Positions 48,141 to 56,348 of a DNA stretch of 64,000 nt are shown here, piece by piece. How positions within the stretch are numbered: the first letter of the stretch is position 1; the number at the start of each line of letters is the position of its first letter. The notes below the pieces were generated by a model. It was not told the origin of the DNA. It saw only the letters and a program-made list of their open reading frames with translations, and ran no database searches. Origin of the DNA: Micromonosporaceae bacterium KJ-029 (GTDB taxonomy: Bacteria; Actinomycetota; Actinomycetes; Mycobacteriales; Micromonosporaceae); the NCBI GenBank assembly GCA_005402585.1, contig BIFP01000008.1:620001-684000 (forward strand). Direction: 5' to 3'. The position numbers and the translations under genes were made by a program.

Positions 48141-48890
48141 TTACCGCTTCGGCGCGGCCGTCGGCTCGGCGGGCCGGCCGCCGAGGTATAGCTCACCGAG
48201 CTGGGGGTCGGCCAGCAGTTGCGCCGCCGGCCCGGAGATGTGCACCCGCCCGAGGTCGAGCACGCACCCGAGGTCGGCCGTCTCAAGCGCCCGCCGGGCG
48301 TTCTGCTCCACCAGCAGCACCGCCGTGCCGGCGTCACGCATCCGCACGACCTGTTCGAACACGATGCCGGTCGCCTTCGGATCCAGGCCCATGGACGGCT
48401 CGTCGAGGAGGACGACCTTGGGGTTGACCATGAGGGACCGGGCGAACTCGACCTGCTTCTGCTGTCCGCCGGAGAGCAGGCCCGCCAGCGACTCCCACCG
48501 CTGCGCGACCACCGGGAAGAGATCCTTGACGAGGGCGGTCCGCTCGGCGATGAGCGCCTTGTCCTTCAACGTGTAGCCGCCCAGGAGCACGTTCTCCGCG
48601 ACGGTCATCTCGCGGAACACACTGTGCCCCTGCAGGACGTGCGCCACCCCCGAGGCGAGCATCCGTTGCGGTCCCTGGCCGGTCACGTCCACGCCACCGA
48701 CGAGGATCCGCCCGGAACGCGGCTTGAGCAGCCCGCTGGCGACCTTCAGCACGGTCGACTTGCCGGCGCCGTTGGGACCGACGAGGCAGACGATGGTGCC
48801 GGCGGGCACCGAGACGGTCAGGCCGCGCAGCACCGGTGCGGCGCGCCCGTAGCCGGCCTGGATGTCGACGAGTTCGATTTCAGACGCCAA
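48141..48890 (-). CDS. HAAT (Liv-type) ABC transporter ATP-binding protein 2 (LivF-like)
   Basis: An ATPase of about 249 residues. Walker A is GPNGAGKST, the Q-loop lies in VLQGHSVF, the signature reads LLSGGQQKQVE, Walker B VVLLDEPSMGLDP, and LVEQNARRALE is the LivF-type switch region. Homology starts with IELVDIQAGYG, so TTG at 48890, overlapping the end of the LivG-like gene by 11 bp, is the best start. Together with the LivG-like ATPase it powers the LivH/LivM-like channel. It is the last gene before operator A. Confidence 0.9.
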   Translation of the reverse strand: MASEIELVDIQAGYGRAAPVLRGLTVSVPAGTIVCLVGPNGAGKSTVLKVASGLLKPRSGRILVGGVDVTGQGPQRMLASGVAHVLQGHSVFREMTVAENVLLGGYTLKDKALIAERTALVKDLFPVVAQRWESLAGLLSGGQQKQVEFARSLMVNPKVVLLDEPSMGLDPKATGIVFEQVVRMRDAGTAVLLVEQNARRALETADLGCVLDLGRVHISGPAAQLLADPQLGELYLGGRPAEPTAAPKR

Positions 48891-49620
48891 GGTATGCCCC
48901 CAGCACGCGTTCGTCGGAACGGATGAGCGACGGCGGGCCCTCGGCGATCGGGCGGCCACGGTCGAACACCACGATGTGGTCACTGACGCTCATCACCAGG
49001 TCCATGTTGTGCTCGACGATCACGAAGGTCCTCCCCTCGGCGTTGAGCTCGCGGACCAGGGTGCCGATCCGGTCCAGCAGGGCCGGGTTGACCCCGCCGG
49101 CCGGCTCGTCGAGCAGCACTGTCTCCGGGTCGCCCATCAGCACACCGGCGAGTTCCAGCAGCTTCTGCTGGCCCCACGACATGTTGCGCGCCTCCACGTC
49201 GGCCAGGTGCTCGATGCCGAGGCGGGTGAGCCAACCTCGGGCCCGGTCCACCTCCGTACGGGCGCGGGCGCCCCGCAGCAGGCCGGGCAGGCCGGCCGGG
49301 CGGACGGCAGCGAGCACGTTGTCCAGCGCGGTCATCCGGGGGAAGACCCGGCACAGCTGGAAGGTGCGGCCGACACCGGCCCGGACGATGGCGTGCGGCG
49401 CCTTGCGGGTGATGTCGCGCCCGCGGTAGGTCGTCTGCCCGCTGTCCGGCCGGATCATCCCGGTGACGCAGTTGAAGAAGGTCGTCTTGCCCGACCCGTT
49501 CGGCCCGATCAGGGCGTTGACCTGGCCGTGGCGGAACTCGACGGTGGCACCGTCGAGGGCCACCACACCGCCGAACGCCTTGGTCAGGCTCGCGGTCGCC
49601 AGGCCGCGTACCTCGGTCAT
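48880..49620 (-). CDS. HAAT ABC transporter ATP-binding protein 1 (LivG-like)
   Basis: A 246-residue ATPase with Walker A GPNGSGKTT, Q-loop in GRTFQLCRVFP, signature NMSWGQQKLLE (the LivG-type variant of LSGGQ), Walker B TVLLDEPAGGVNP and the switch histidine in VIVEHNMDLVMS. The C-terminal LGAYLGV ending is characteristic of LivG. Its start overlaps the LivM-like gene by four bases and its end overlaps the LivF-like gene, so the five transporter genes form one tightly coupled operon. Confidence 0.92.
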   Translation of the reverse strand: MTEVRGLATASLTKAFGGVVALDGATVEFRHGQVNALIGPNGSGKTTFFNCVTGMIRPDSGQTTYRGRDITRKAPHAIVRAGVGRTFQLCRVFPRMTALDNVLAAVRPAGLPGLLRGARARTEVDRARGWLTRLGIEHLADVEARNMSWGQQKLLELAGVLMGDPETVLLDEPAGGVNPALLDRIGTLVRELNAEGRTFVIVEHNMDLVMSVSDHIVVFDRGRPIAEGPPSLIRSDERVLGAYLGV

Positions 49621-50738
49621 CTCGCCCCCTCCCTACGGCCGGCGGCGGCGTCGACCGGCTCCCGCGCTTCCGCCTCCGCGGCGCGCTGGTCGCGCAACTG
49701 CGCGGCGGTGACCTCACGGATGGAGTTCTGTGCCGGCCGGAACACCCGGTTGAGCAGGCCGCCGATGGCCGGCAGGACCCCGTCGGGCATGAACAGCACG
49801 ACCAGCGCCAGCAGGACGCCGGTCGCGACCAGGTGCAGCTGGGTGTCGCCGAACTCGACCTTGAAGTACTCCAGGGCGATACCGACCACCAGTGCCCCGA
49901 CCAGCGGACCGAACAGGTTCCGGACGCCGCCGAGCAGCGCCATCAGCACCATGTACGAGCCGGTGAGGATGGAGAACTGGAAGACCGGGTCGAGGTCGCC
50001 GAACCAGAGCGCGTAGAGCCCGCCGGCCAGGCCGGTGAAGCCCGCCGAGACCACGAAGACCACGAGCTTGTACGCGAACGTCGGCGTGCCCAGCGCCTCC
50101 GCCTTGTCCTCGTCCTCCCGGATCGCCTTGAGCCCGAGGCCGAACCGCGAACGGTCGATCAGCCACCACGCCAGCAACGCGAGGCCGAGCAGCGCGGCGA
50201 AGAGGAAGTAGAAGACCCGGTGGTGCTCCGGGCGCAGCAGCCCGGGGAACGGGCGCGGCACGACCAGGCCCCGCGACCCGCCGGTCAGCGACGCCCAGCT
50301 CTGGAAGACCAGCAGCAGGATCAGCACCAGGGCGATGGAGACGATCACGAACGAGGCGCCCCGCACCCGCAGCGCCGCGAAGCCGATCGGCACGGCCAGC
50401 GCGGCCACCAGCAGCGCCGCGACCACCAGGGCCACGAAACTCGGCAGCCCGGCCCTGGTGACCAGCAGGGCGGTGCCGTACGCGCCCAGCCCGGCCAGGG
50501 CGCCGTGGCCCAGGGAGATGTAGCCGGTGAACCCGCCGACGAAGTTCCACGAGGTGGAGAGCACCGCGTAGTTCAGCACCACGACGCCCGCGGAGAGGAT
50601 GTACGGGTTGGGAGCCAGTGCGGGGAAGGAGAGCACCGCCGCGGCGAGCACCAGGACCATGGCCACCTGGACGATCCGGCCGACCGGCCGGCGCGCGATT
50701 GCCATCGGTGTCGTGGCCTGTTCAGAAGCGCTGGGCAA
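49617..50738 (-). CDS. HAAT ABC transporter permease 2 (LivM-like)
   Basis: A 373-residue permease with about nine to ten helices. The LivM signatures are NFVGGFTGYISLGHGALAGLGAYGTALL near the N-terminus, then ALRVRGASFVIVSIAL, and later GLKAIREDEDKAEALG, the ATPase-contacting loop. A charged 35-residue tail follows the last helix. The TTG at 50738 was chosen because GGAGG lies five bases upstream; this overlaps the LivH-like gene by 17 bp. An ATG at 50705 lacks a ribosome site. Confidence 0.9.
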   Translation of the reverse strand: MPSASEQATTPMAIARRPVGRIVQVAMVLVLAAAVLSFPALAPNPYILSAGVVVLNYAVLSTSWNFVGGFTGYISLGHGALAGLGAYGTALLVTRAGLPSFVALVVAALLVAALAVPIGFAALRVRGASFVIVSIALVLILLLVFQSWASLTGGSRGLVVPRPFPGLLRPEHHRVFYFLFAALLGLALLAWWLIDRSRFGLGLKAIREDEDKAEALGTPTFAYKLVVFVVSAGFTGLAGGLYALWFGDLDPVFQFSILTGSYMVLMALLGGVRNLFGPLVGALVVGIALEYFKVEFGDTQLHLVATGVLLALVVLFMPDGVLPAIGGLLNRVFRPAQNSIREVTAAQLRDQRAAEAEAREPVDAAAGRREGAR

Positions 50739-51609
50739 GGCGACCTCCGAAGAATCCTTGTGGCCGGAAGGCCAGGGTCGCGAACAGGGCGAGGTAGAAG
50801 ATGGTCTGCGCCCAGGTCGTACCCAGCGGGATCTGCAACAGGCTCTGCGCCAGGCCGAGCACCATCGCGGCCATCGCCGCCCCGGGCACGCTGCCCAGCC
50901 CGCCCACCACGATGATGGCCATCAGCGGGCCGATCCAGTGCCAGTGCAGCGACGGGTAGATGGTGGTGTCGAGGGCGAGGGCCGTGCCGCCGACCGCGGC
51001 CGTGGCCAGGCCGATCCCGAAGCCGTACCCGGCGATTCGCTCGGTCTCGATGCCGACCAGGCGCGCGGCGTCGCGGTGCTGGATGGTCGCCCGCAGCGCC
51101 CAGCCGAACGTCGTCTTCTTCATCAGCAGGTAGAGGGTGAGCAGCGCGACGGCGGCGAGGCCGAACGCGATCAGCTTGACCACCGCGATCCGGGCCCCGA
51201 ACAGACCGAAGCTCGCCGAGCCGTAGCCGAGCTGGATGCGCCGCTGGGTGCCGGTGAAGGCGTACCCGAGCAGTCCCTCGATGGTGACCGCGATCGCGAA
51301 CGTCAACAGCACGGACATCATGGTCAGGGTGACCGGTCGCAGCCGGGCCAGCAGCAACCGTTGCAGCAGCACTCCGCAGCCGAAGAAGAGCGGCACGGTG
51401 ACGATCATCGACAGCAGCGGGTCGACGCCCAGCCGGGAGTGGGACCACCAGGCGAGGTAGGCGGCGAGGATGAGGAACGCCGAATGGGCGATCATCACGA
51501 CCCGCATGATTCCGAAGTAGAGGGTCAGGCCCGCCGCCAGGAGGGCGTAGAGCCCTCCCAGCAGCAGACCCAGGATGACGCTCTGGAAGAGCAGGGCACC
51601 CGATGGCAT
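50722..51609 (-). CDS. HAAT ABC transporter permease 1 (LivH-like)
   Basis: A 295-residue permease with about eight helices. LivH features are GLLLGGLYALLAAGLTLYFGIMRVVMIAHSAF at the start, the ATRATIQHRDAARLVGIETER-like coupling loop, and the GGLGSVPGAAMAAMVLGLAQSL segment. It begins 6 bp after the binding-protein gene. It forms the membrane channel with the LivM-like protein. The Liv label describes the family only; the substrate here may not be an amino acid. Confidence 0.91.
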   Translation of the reverse strand: MPSGALLFQSVILGLLLGGLYALLAAGLTLYFGIMRVVMIAHSAFLILAAYLAWWSHSRLGVDPLLSMIVTVPLFFGCGVLLQRLLLARLRPVTLTMMSVLLTFAIAVTIEGLLGYAFTGTQRRIQLGYGSASFGLFGARIAVVKLIAFGLAAVALLTLYLLMKKTTFGWALRATIQHRDAARLVGIETERIAGYGFGIGLATAAVGGTALALDTTIYPSLHWHWIGPLMAIIVVGGLGSVPGAAMAAMVLGLAQSLLQIPLGTTWAQTIFYLALFATLAFRPQGFFGGRLAQRF

Positions 51610-51615
51610 CGGCGC

Positions 51616-52836
51616 CTACCAGGCTGGCTTCGGGTAGACGAGGTCGGCTTCCTTGGCGTTGGCCGGCAGCACGATCTTGATCTCACCGCCCAGCCATTGC
51701 TGGATCATGTGAGCACCCTTCGGCTTGCCCGTCTCGTCCCAGGAGAGCGGGCCGACCACCGTCTCGACGGTGTTGTTGCGGACCCAGTCCACCAGCTTCT
51801 GCTGGCACTCCCCCTGCTCGGCACAGCCGACCGCGGTGACCGCCGCAGCCACGACCTGGCCGGTCGTGTACGCGTTGGCCTCGTCCTCCTCCGGCGCCGA
51901 GCCGAACTGCGCGGTGTACTTCTGGACGAACTCCTGGTTGCTCGGGTACGGCGCGTCCTGCGCGTACCCGGTCGGCGAGAGGATTCCCTCGGTCTTGTTG
52001 CCGATCGCCGCAGCGAACTCGGGGTTCGTGGGCGCCGTCGAGAAGGCGGCGAGCTTCGGCTGGTACTGCAGTTGTTGCAGGGCGACGATCAGGTTCACGC
52101 CGTCCTGGTACTGCGAGCCGCCCACCACGATGTCGGCCTTCGAGGCCGCGATCTTCGCGGCGATACTGCCGAAGTCGGTGGTGTTCGGCGGGTACACCTC
52201 GTTGACCAGCGTACGGATGCCCGCCGCCTCGAGCTTCTCCTTCAGCCCGTACGCCGTGCCCTGCGCGAACGGGTCGTCCATGGCCGCGTACGCCGCCGTC
52301 TTCGGCCGCTGGTCCTCGGGCAGCGCGAGTAGGTAGTCGGCCAGGTGGTTGTAGTGGTCGTTGGCCACCGCCGGGGCGGCGTAGAAGAGGTTCTTGAACC
52401 CCTGCTCGAAGACCTCCTTCGCCGCGCCCGCGGGCTCGACGAAGAGCATGCCGTACTCCTCGGCGACCCGGGCCGCCGGCACCACGAGGCGGGTCGAGAA
52501 CGGGCCCACCACGAGGTCGACCTGGTCCTGGCCGATGAGCTGCTCGTAGTCGGCGACCACCCGGTCGGCATTGGACTGGTCGTCGAGGATCTTGAGTTCA
52601 ACCTGGCGGCCAAGCAGGCCACCGTTCTCATTGGTGATCTTGGCCCACGCCTCGTAGCCACGCTGGACACCCTTGCCCGGCTCGGAGAAGTCTCCGGTCA
52701 GCGGGAGGGAGATCCCGATCACGATCGAATCGTCGCTGGTGGACGATTCACCGCCGCCACCGCAGGCACCCAACGCGAGCGTCGTCGTCACACCGAGGGC
52801 TGTCATCCACTGCATTCGCCTGTAACGGGTTGTCAT
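51616..52836 (-). CDS. HAAT ABC transporter substrate-binding lipoprotein
   Basis: A 406-residue type I binding protein (Peripla_BP_6). The signal peptide ends in LALGAC, a lipobox, followed by a Gly/Ser linker. The mature protein starts VIGISLPLTGDFSEPGKGVQRGYEAWAKITNENGG, the usual first strand and ligand loop, and continues with two alternating lobes (VVGPFSTRLVVPAA, KADIVVGGSQYQDG). AAAGGAG stands before the ATG. It is the first gene of the transporter operon; the tandem LacI-type operator lies 26 bp upstream and the LacI gene diverges from it. The ligand is unknown. Confidence 0.9.
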   Translation of the reverse strand: MTTRYRRMQWMTALGVTTTLALGACGGGGESSTSDDSIVIGISLPLTGDFSEPGKGVQRGYEAWAKITNENGGLLGRQVELKILDDQSNADRVVADYEQLIGQDQVDLVVGPFSTRLVVPAARVAEEYGMLFVEPAGAAKEVFEQGFKNLFYAAPAVANDHYNHLADYLLALPEDQRPKTAAYAAMDDPFAQGTAYGLKEKLEAAGIRTLVNEVYPPNTTDFGSIAAKIAASKADIVVGGSQYQDGVNLIVALQQLQYQPKLAAFSTAPTNPEFAAAIGNKTEGILSPTGYAQDAPYPSNQEFVQKYTAQFGSAPEEDEANAYTTGQVVAAAVTAVGCAEQGECQQKLVDWVRNNTVETVVGPLSWDETGKPKGAHMIQQWLGGEIKIVLPANAKEADLVYPKPAW

Positions 52837-52861
52837 CCCGTACGCTCCTTTGCCGGGACGG

Positions 52862-52884
52862 AAGCGCTTACGAAAGCGCTTACG
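52862..52884. promoter_or_regulatory. LacI-type operator, copy B (between LacI and transporter genes)
   Basis: AAGCGCTTACG, A, AAGCGCTTACG: two perfect direct copies of an AAGCGCTT-centred palindrome, 12 bp apart, in the divergent intergenic region. The core is of the CG-centred kind used by LacI/GalR regulators. Binding would cover the promoters of both the transporter operon and the LacI gene, giving autoregulation. Confidence 0.85.
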
Positions 52885-52951
52885 TAGCCTAGGCTGTGTC
52901 CCGGATCACTCGCAAGAGTTCGAATACATGGATGTTTCACGGGAGTTTCCG

Positions 52952-53986
52952 ATGCCCAAGCCTGGCACCAGGCTGCGCCTGATCGACGTGGCCGAACGCG
53001 CCGGGGTCTCACTGGCGACCGCGTCCCGGGCCCTCTCCGGCCGGGAAGGCGTCAGCGAGGAGGTGGCGGGTCGGGTACGGGCGGTGGCGCGGGAACTCGG
53101 CTACGTCGCCAACCCGTACGCCCGCACCCTCGCCGGTGGCGCGAGTTCCACCGTCGGGCTGGTCGTCCACCAGGTCGACGACCCCTACTTCTCCGAGATC
53201 GCCAGTGGGGTCATCGAGGTCGCTGCCGAGGAGGGGTTGCTGGTCCAGATCTGCCACTCCGGTCGCGACCCCGACGCCGAACTGCGGCAACTGCGGCACC
53301 TCATCGCGCAGCGGGTCGGGATCATCCTCGTCGCCGGCTCCGGCTACAACGACCCGCGGGTGGAGGCCGAGGCGCGGGCCGAGCTGTCGGAGTTCCAGCG
53401 CCAGGGCGGGCGGGTCGCCGTCATCGGCCGGCACGCCCTCGGCGTCGACGCGGTCCTGCCCGACAACGAGGCCGGCAGCCGCGCACTCGCCGGGCACCTG
53501 CTGGACCTCGGCCACCGGCGGATCGCGATCGCCGCCGGCAAGGAGGGCCTCACCACGATCGCCGACCGGATCGCCGGGGTGTCGGCCGCCCTGCGCCAAC
53601 GCGGGCTCGACCTCGACAGCCTCCCGATCGTGCACAGCGACTTCACCCGCGGCGGCGGCCGTGTGGCCGCCGAGCAGATCCTGTGCGACCACCCGGAGAC
53701 GACCGCGATCATCGCGCTCAACGACGCGATGGCGATCGGGGTGCTGTCGACGCTGCGCGCGCACCACATCCCGGTGCCCGAACGGATGTCGGTCGTCGGA
53801 TTCGACGACGTCTCCGTCGCCGCCGACCTCGCTCCCAGCCTCACCACCATCCGGCTGCCCATGACCGACATGGGGAAAATGGCGCTCAGCCTCGCGCTCA
53901 AACCGCGAGCGGCCCGGCCACGACGCCGGCCGACCGGTCACCTGCTCGTGGTACGCGACTCGACCGGACCCGCCCCGAGCGACTGA
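52952..53986 (+). CDS. LacI-family transcriptional regulator
   Basis: A 344-residue repressor. The N-terminal headpiece is complete: LIDVAERAGVSLATASRALSGREGVSEEVAGRVRAVARELGYVANPYARTL, with hinge-helix style LAGG instead of the usual LxxL. The periplasmic-binding-protein-like core follows (TVGLVVHQVDDPYFSEIASGV, GHRRIAIAAG, VVGFDDVSVA). ATG 52952 follows GGGAG by six bases; an ATG at 52928 is less likely. It should sense a sugar-like ligand and control the divergent ABC importer and the secreted genes via operators A and B. Its 3' end overlaps the convergent glycosyltransferase gene by 49 bp. Confidence 0.92.
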   Translation: MPKPGTRLRLIDVAERAGVSLATASRALSGREGVSEEVAGRVRAVARELGYVANPYARTLAGGASSTVGLVVHQVDDPYFSEIASGVIEVAAEEGLLVQICHSGRDPDAELRQLRHLIAQRVGIILVAGSGYNDPRVEAEARAELSEFQRQGGRVAVIGRHALGVDAVLPDNEAGSRALAGHLLDLGHRRIAIAAGKEGLTTIADRIAGVSAALRQRGLDLDSLPIVHSDFTRGGGRVAAEQILCDHPETTAIIALNDAMAIGVLSTLRAHHIPVPERMSVVGFDDVSVAADLAPSLTTIRLPMTDMGKMALSLALKPRAARPRRRPTGHLLVVRDSTGPAPSD

Positions 53987-55536
53987 CCGGCGGGGCGGTG
54001 GTGCCGGGAACGCTTGGCGAGTTCGGCGAAGCATCTTCCGTCGTGCCGGAACACCTCTCGTACGACCAGCCCGGCATCCCGGCTCAGCGCGGACACCGCG
54101 CCCACCCCGACCCGGGCCCACCGGAACCGGGCACCTGCCGAGGTAGGACCGTGCGCCGGGGCGGAGCACACCCACGCATGACCCCGCCACAGCCCGACTC
54201 CGCCGGGTTCCATCTCGACGATCGCCGTCCCGCCGGCGTTCAACAGGACAGCGCAACGGCGCAGCAGGGCGGCCGGGTCTCCGCCGATGCCGATGTTGCC
54301 GTCGATCAGCAGCACGTGTGTCCACCCGCCCTCGCGCGGCAGCGGGGAGAAGACGCAGCGGTGCACGGCGGTGGCGCCCCGGGCTCGGGTCAGCCGGACC
54401 GCGGTGGCGGAGATGTCCACCCCGAGCGCGGTCCGTCCCGCGCGGACCAGGGCCGCCGTCAGCCGGCCAGGGCCGCAGCCGACGTCCAGGGTGGGACCGG
54501 TGCAGCGCGTGACGACCACCCGCAGGGCGTCCTCGGCCTCGCCGTACCACCGGCTGACCGGGAGCGGGCTGACCCGTCCGTCGCCGCATACCAGCCAACG
54601 CGGGGTCAGCGGTTCGAGCAGCGCGGACCCGAATCCGCCCTCGGGCCGGGCCAACGTTCCCGTCCGGACGGTGGCCCCGCCGCCGACACTCACCACTGGC
54701 GCCGCTGGCGCGAGGAGGGTGCCGGCCCCGCTCGCCCCGCAGCCGCCGTCGACGACGGCCCTGAGCGCGAGAGGCGGGCCCGGTTCCACCGGCCCCGCAC
54801 CCGCCATACTGGCTGGCTCCGAACGCGAGGAGTGCGCCGAATCCGCTTGCCCCGTGAAGGCGATCGGTTCCGTGGCCGGGACCGAACAGGCCGCGGCGAC
54901 CTCCCGGGCGAATCGGCTGCCGGGGACCCCCGCCGCGACCGCCAGGGCGTCGGACCACTCGTCCACGTCCCGTAACCGGGGCAGCGGCACTGCGCGCAGC
55001 CCCTGCGCGGCGAGTGCCGTTCGGGTCAGCCGGGCCGTCCGCGGCGTCGACATGGGCACCGCGCGCAGCACGGCGGCCCGCCGCGGGTCACGCAGGCCCA
55101 ACGCCCACCAGCCGCCGTCGACGGCGCCGCCGAGCACCGCCTCGGACCGCGCCAGCCGCCGCGTCGCCGCGCCGAGCAGGCCGGCGGTGAGCTGCGGGGT
55201 GTCCATGCCGATCTGAAGCACCGGCCGCCCCGGGTAGACCCGCGCCACGTCGGCGTGGGCGTGGGCGAGCCGAGCCCCCAGGTCGCCGCCGCGCTGCGGC
55301 AGCACCAGCCAGCCAGCCGCGGCCGCGGTCAGGGCGGCCGGGTCCACGCCGTCGCCGAGCCGGCCGGCGAGGGCGAGCACCGGCGTCACACCGGGAGTGG
55401 CGGCGACCGTCGCCATCGTGTCGAGCAGGGCCGCGGCGGCGATCCGGGCAGCCTGCTCCGGTGTGATAGGCGGGCAGAGCCGGGTCTTCACCGCCCCGGG
55501 CACGGGGGCCTTGGCCATCACCAGCAGGACGGTCAC
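53938..55536 (-). CDS. DUF2064/TIGR04282-type glycosyltransferase fused to a SAM methyltransferase
   Basis: A 532-residue bifunctional protein. Residues 1 to about 215 match the CofC-like/DUF2064 nucleotidyl- or glycosyltransferase group: LLVMAKAPVPGAVKTRLCPP, LQIGMDTPQLT (Asp metal ligand), and GGAVDGGWWALGLRDP. A low-complexity linker follows (about 215-320). Residues about 325-525 are a class I methyltransferase with TLDVGCGPGRLTAALV, LGVDISATAV and HVLLIDGNIGIGGDP. The DUF2064 type often pairs with a GT2 glycosyltransferase in cyanobacterial arsenosugar and related pathways; here that GT2 gene overlaps it by four bases. No radical-SAM partner is present in the window. Confidence 0.86.
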   Translation of the reverse strand: MTVLLVMAKAPVPGAVKTRLCPPITPEQAARIAAAALLDTMATVAATPGVTPVLALAGRLGDGVDPAALTAAAAGWLVLPQRGGDLGARLAHAHADVARVYPGRPVLQIGMDTPQLTAGLLGAATRRLARSEAVLGGAVDGGWWALGLRDPRRAAVLRAVPMSTPRTARLTRTALAAQGLRAVPLPRLRDVDEWSDALAVAAGVPGSRFAREVAAACSVPATEPIAFTGQADSAHSSRSEPASMAGAGPVEPGPPLALRAVVDGGCGASGAGTLLAPAAPVVSVGGGATVRTGTLARPEGGFGSALLEPLTPRWLVCGDGRVSPLPVSRWYGEAEDALRVVVTRCTGPTLDVGCGPGRLTAALVRAGRTALGVDISATAVRLTRARGATAVHRCVFSPLPREGGWTHVLLIDGNIGIGGDPAALLRRCAVLLNAGGTAIVEMEPGGVGLWRGHAWVCSAPAHGPTSAGARFRWARVGVGAVSALSRDAGLVVREVFRHDGRCFAELAKRSRHHRPAGQSLGAGPVESRTTSR

Positions 55537-56207
55537 CGACGGCCGTCCACAGAGCGCAGCACGGTCGCGAAGTCACGGGTGGCGCGGAGGGTGCCGCGTA
55601 CCGAGCCGGACACCTTGGAGCGGGTGCCGGCGGCGCGCGGGCCGTAGGCCACGTCCAGTTCGACGATGCGCCAGCCGGCGGCGGCGGCCCGGATCAGCAG
55701 TTCCAGCGGGTAGCCGAAGGACCGGTCGACGACGTCGAGACCGAGCAGCTTCTCCCGGTACGCGACCCGGATCGGACTGATGTCGCGCAGTGGTACGCCC
55801 CGGTGGCGCAGCAGCGCGGCGACCAGCGCGGTGCCGGCTCGGGCGTGCCATGGCCAGGCTCCGGAACGGATCGGGCGGCGGCGGCCGACCGCCAGGTCGG
55901 CGACGCCGGTGGCCACCGGGTCGGTGAGGGCGAGCAGCGCCGCCGGGTCGAAGGAGCCGTCGGCGTCGAGCACGCAGACCAGGTCCGTCTCGGCGGCCTC
56001 GATGCCGGTGTGCACCGCCGCGCCGTAGCCCCGCCGGGGCTCGTGCACCACCCGGGCACCGTGTCGGGCGGCCACCTCCGGAGAACCGTCCCGGGAGCCG
56101 TTGTCCACCACGATCGCCCGATAGCCGGGTGGTAGCGCCCGCAGGACGCCGGGCAGCGCGGCGGCCTCGTCGATGCAGGGCAACACCACGTCGATCGGGG
56201 TCGGCAT
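55533..56207 (-). CDS. GT2-family glycosyltransferase (DPM/TIGR04283-like)
   Basis: A 224-residue GT-A fold glycosyltransferase. VDVVLPCIDEAAALPGVLRAL opens the fold, AIVVDNGSRDGSPEVA binds the nucleotide sugar, VCVLDADGSFDP carries the DxD metal motif, and PLRDISPIRVAYREKLLGL fits polyprenyl-phosphate-type GT2 enzymes. There are no membrane helices, so it is cytoplasmic or peripheral. It starts the two-gene unit with the DUF2064-methyltransferase fusion. It probably transfers a sugar to a lipid carrier or small acceptor. Confidence 0.9.
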   Translation of the reverse strand: MPTPIDVVLPCIDEAAALPGVLRALPPGYRAIVVDNGSRDGSPEVAARHGARVVHEPRRGYGAAVHTGIEAAETDLVCVLDADGSFDPAALLALTDPVATGVADLAVGRRRPIRSGAWPWHARAGTALVAALLRHRGVPLRDISPIRVAYREKLLGLDVVDRSFGYPLELLIRAAAAGWRIVELDVAYGPRAAGTRSKVSGSVRGTLRATRDFATVLRSVDGRR

Positions 56208-56348
56208 GCGATCACGCTAGGCCGGTTGCTCCCGCGTCATGAGCGGATCGGGATGGTATGAACCGAAAGGTAGTGCTTGTTACCGGCCGGTGACGACACT
56301 GCGGACCGGCTGACGACGGCGTTCGGCCCGCGTACCGTCCGGCTCGTC

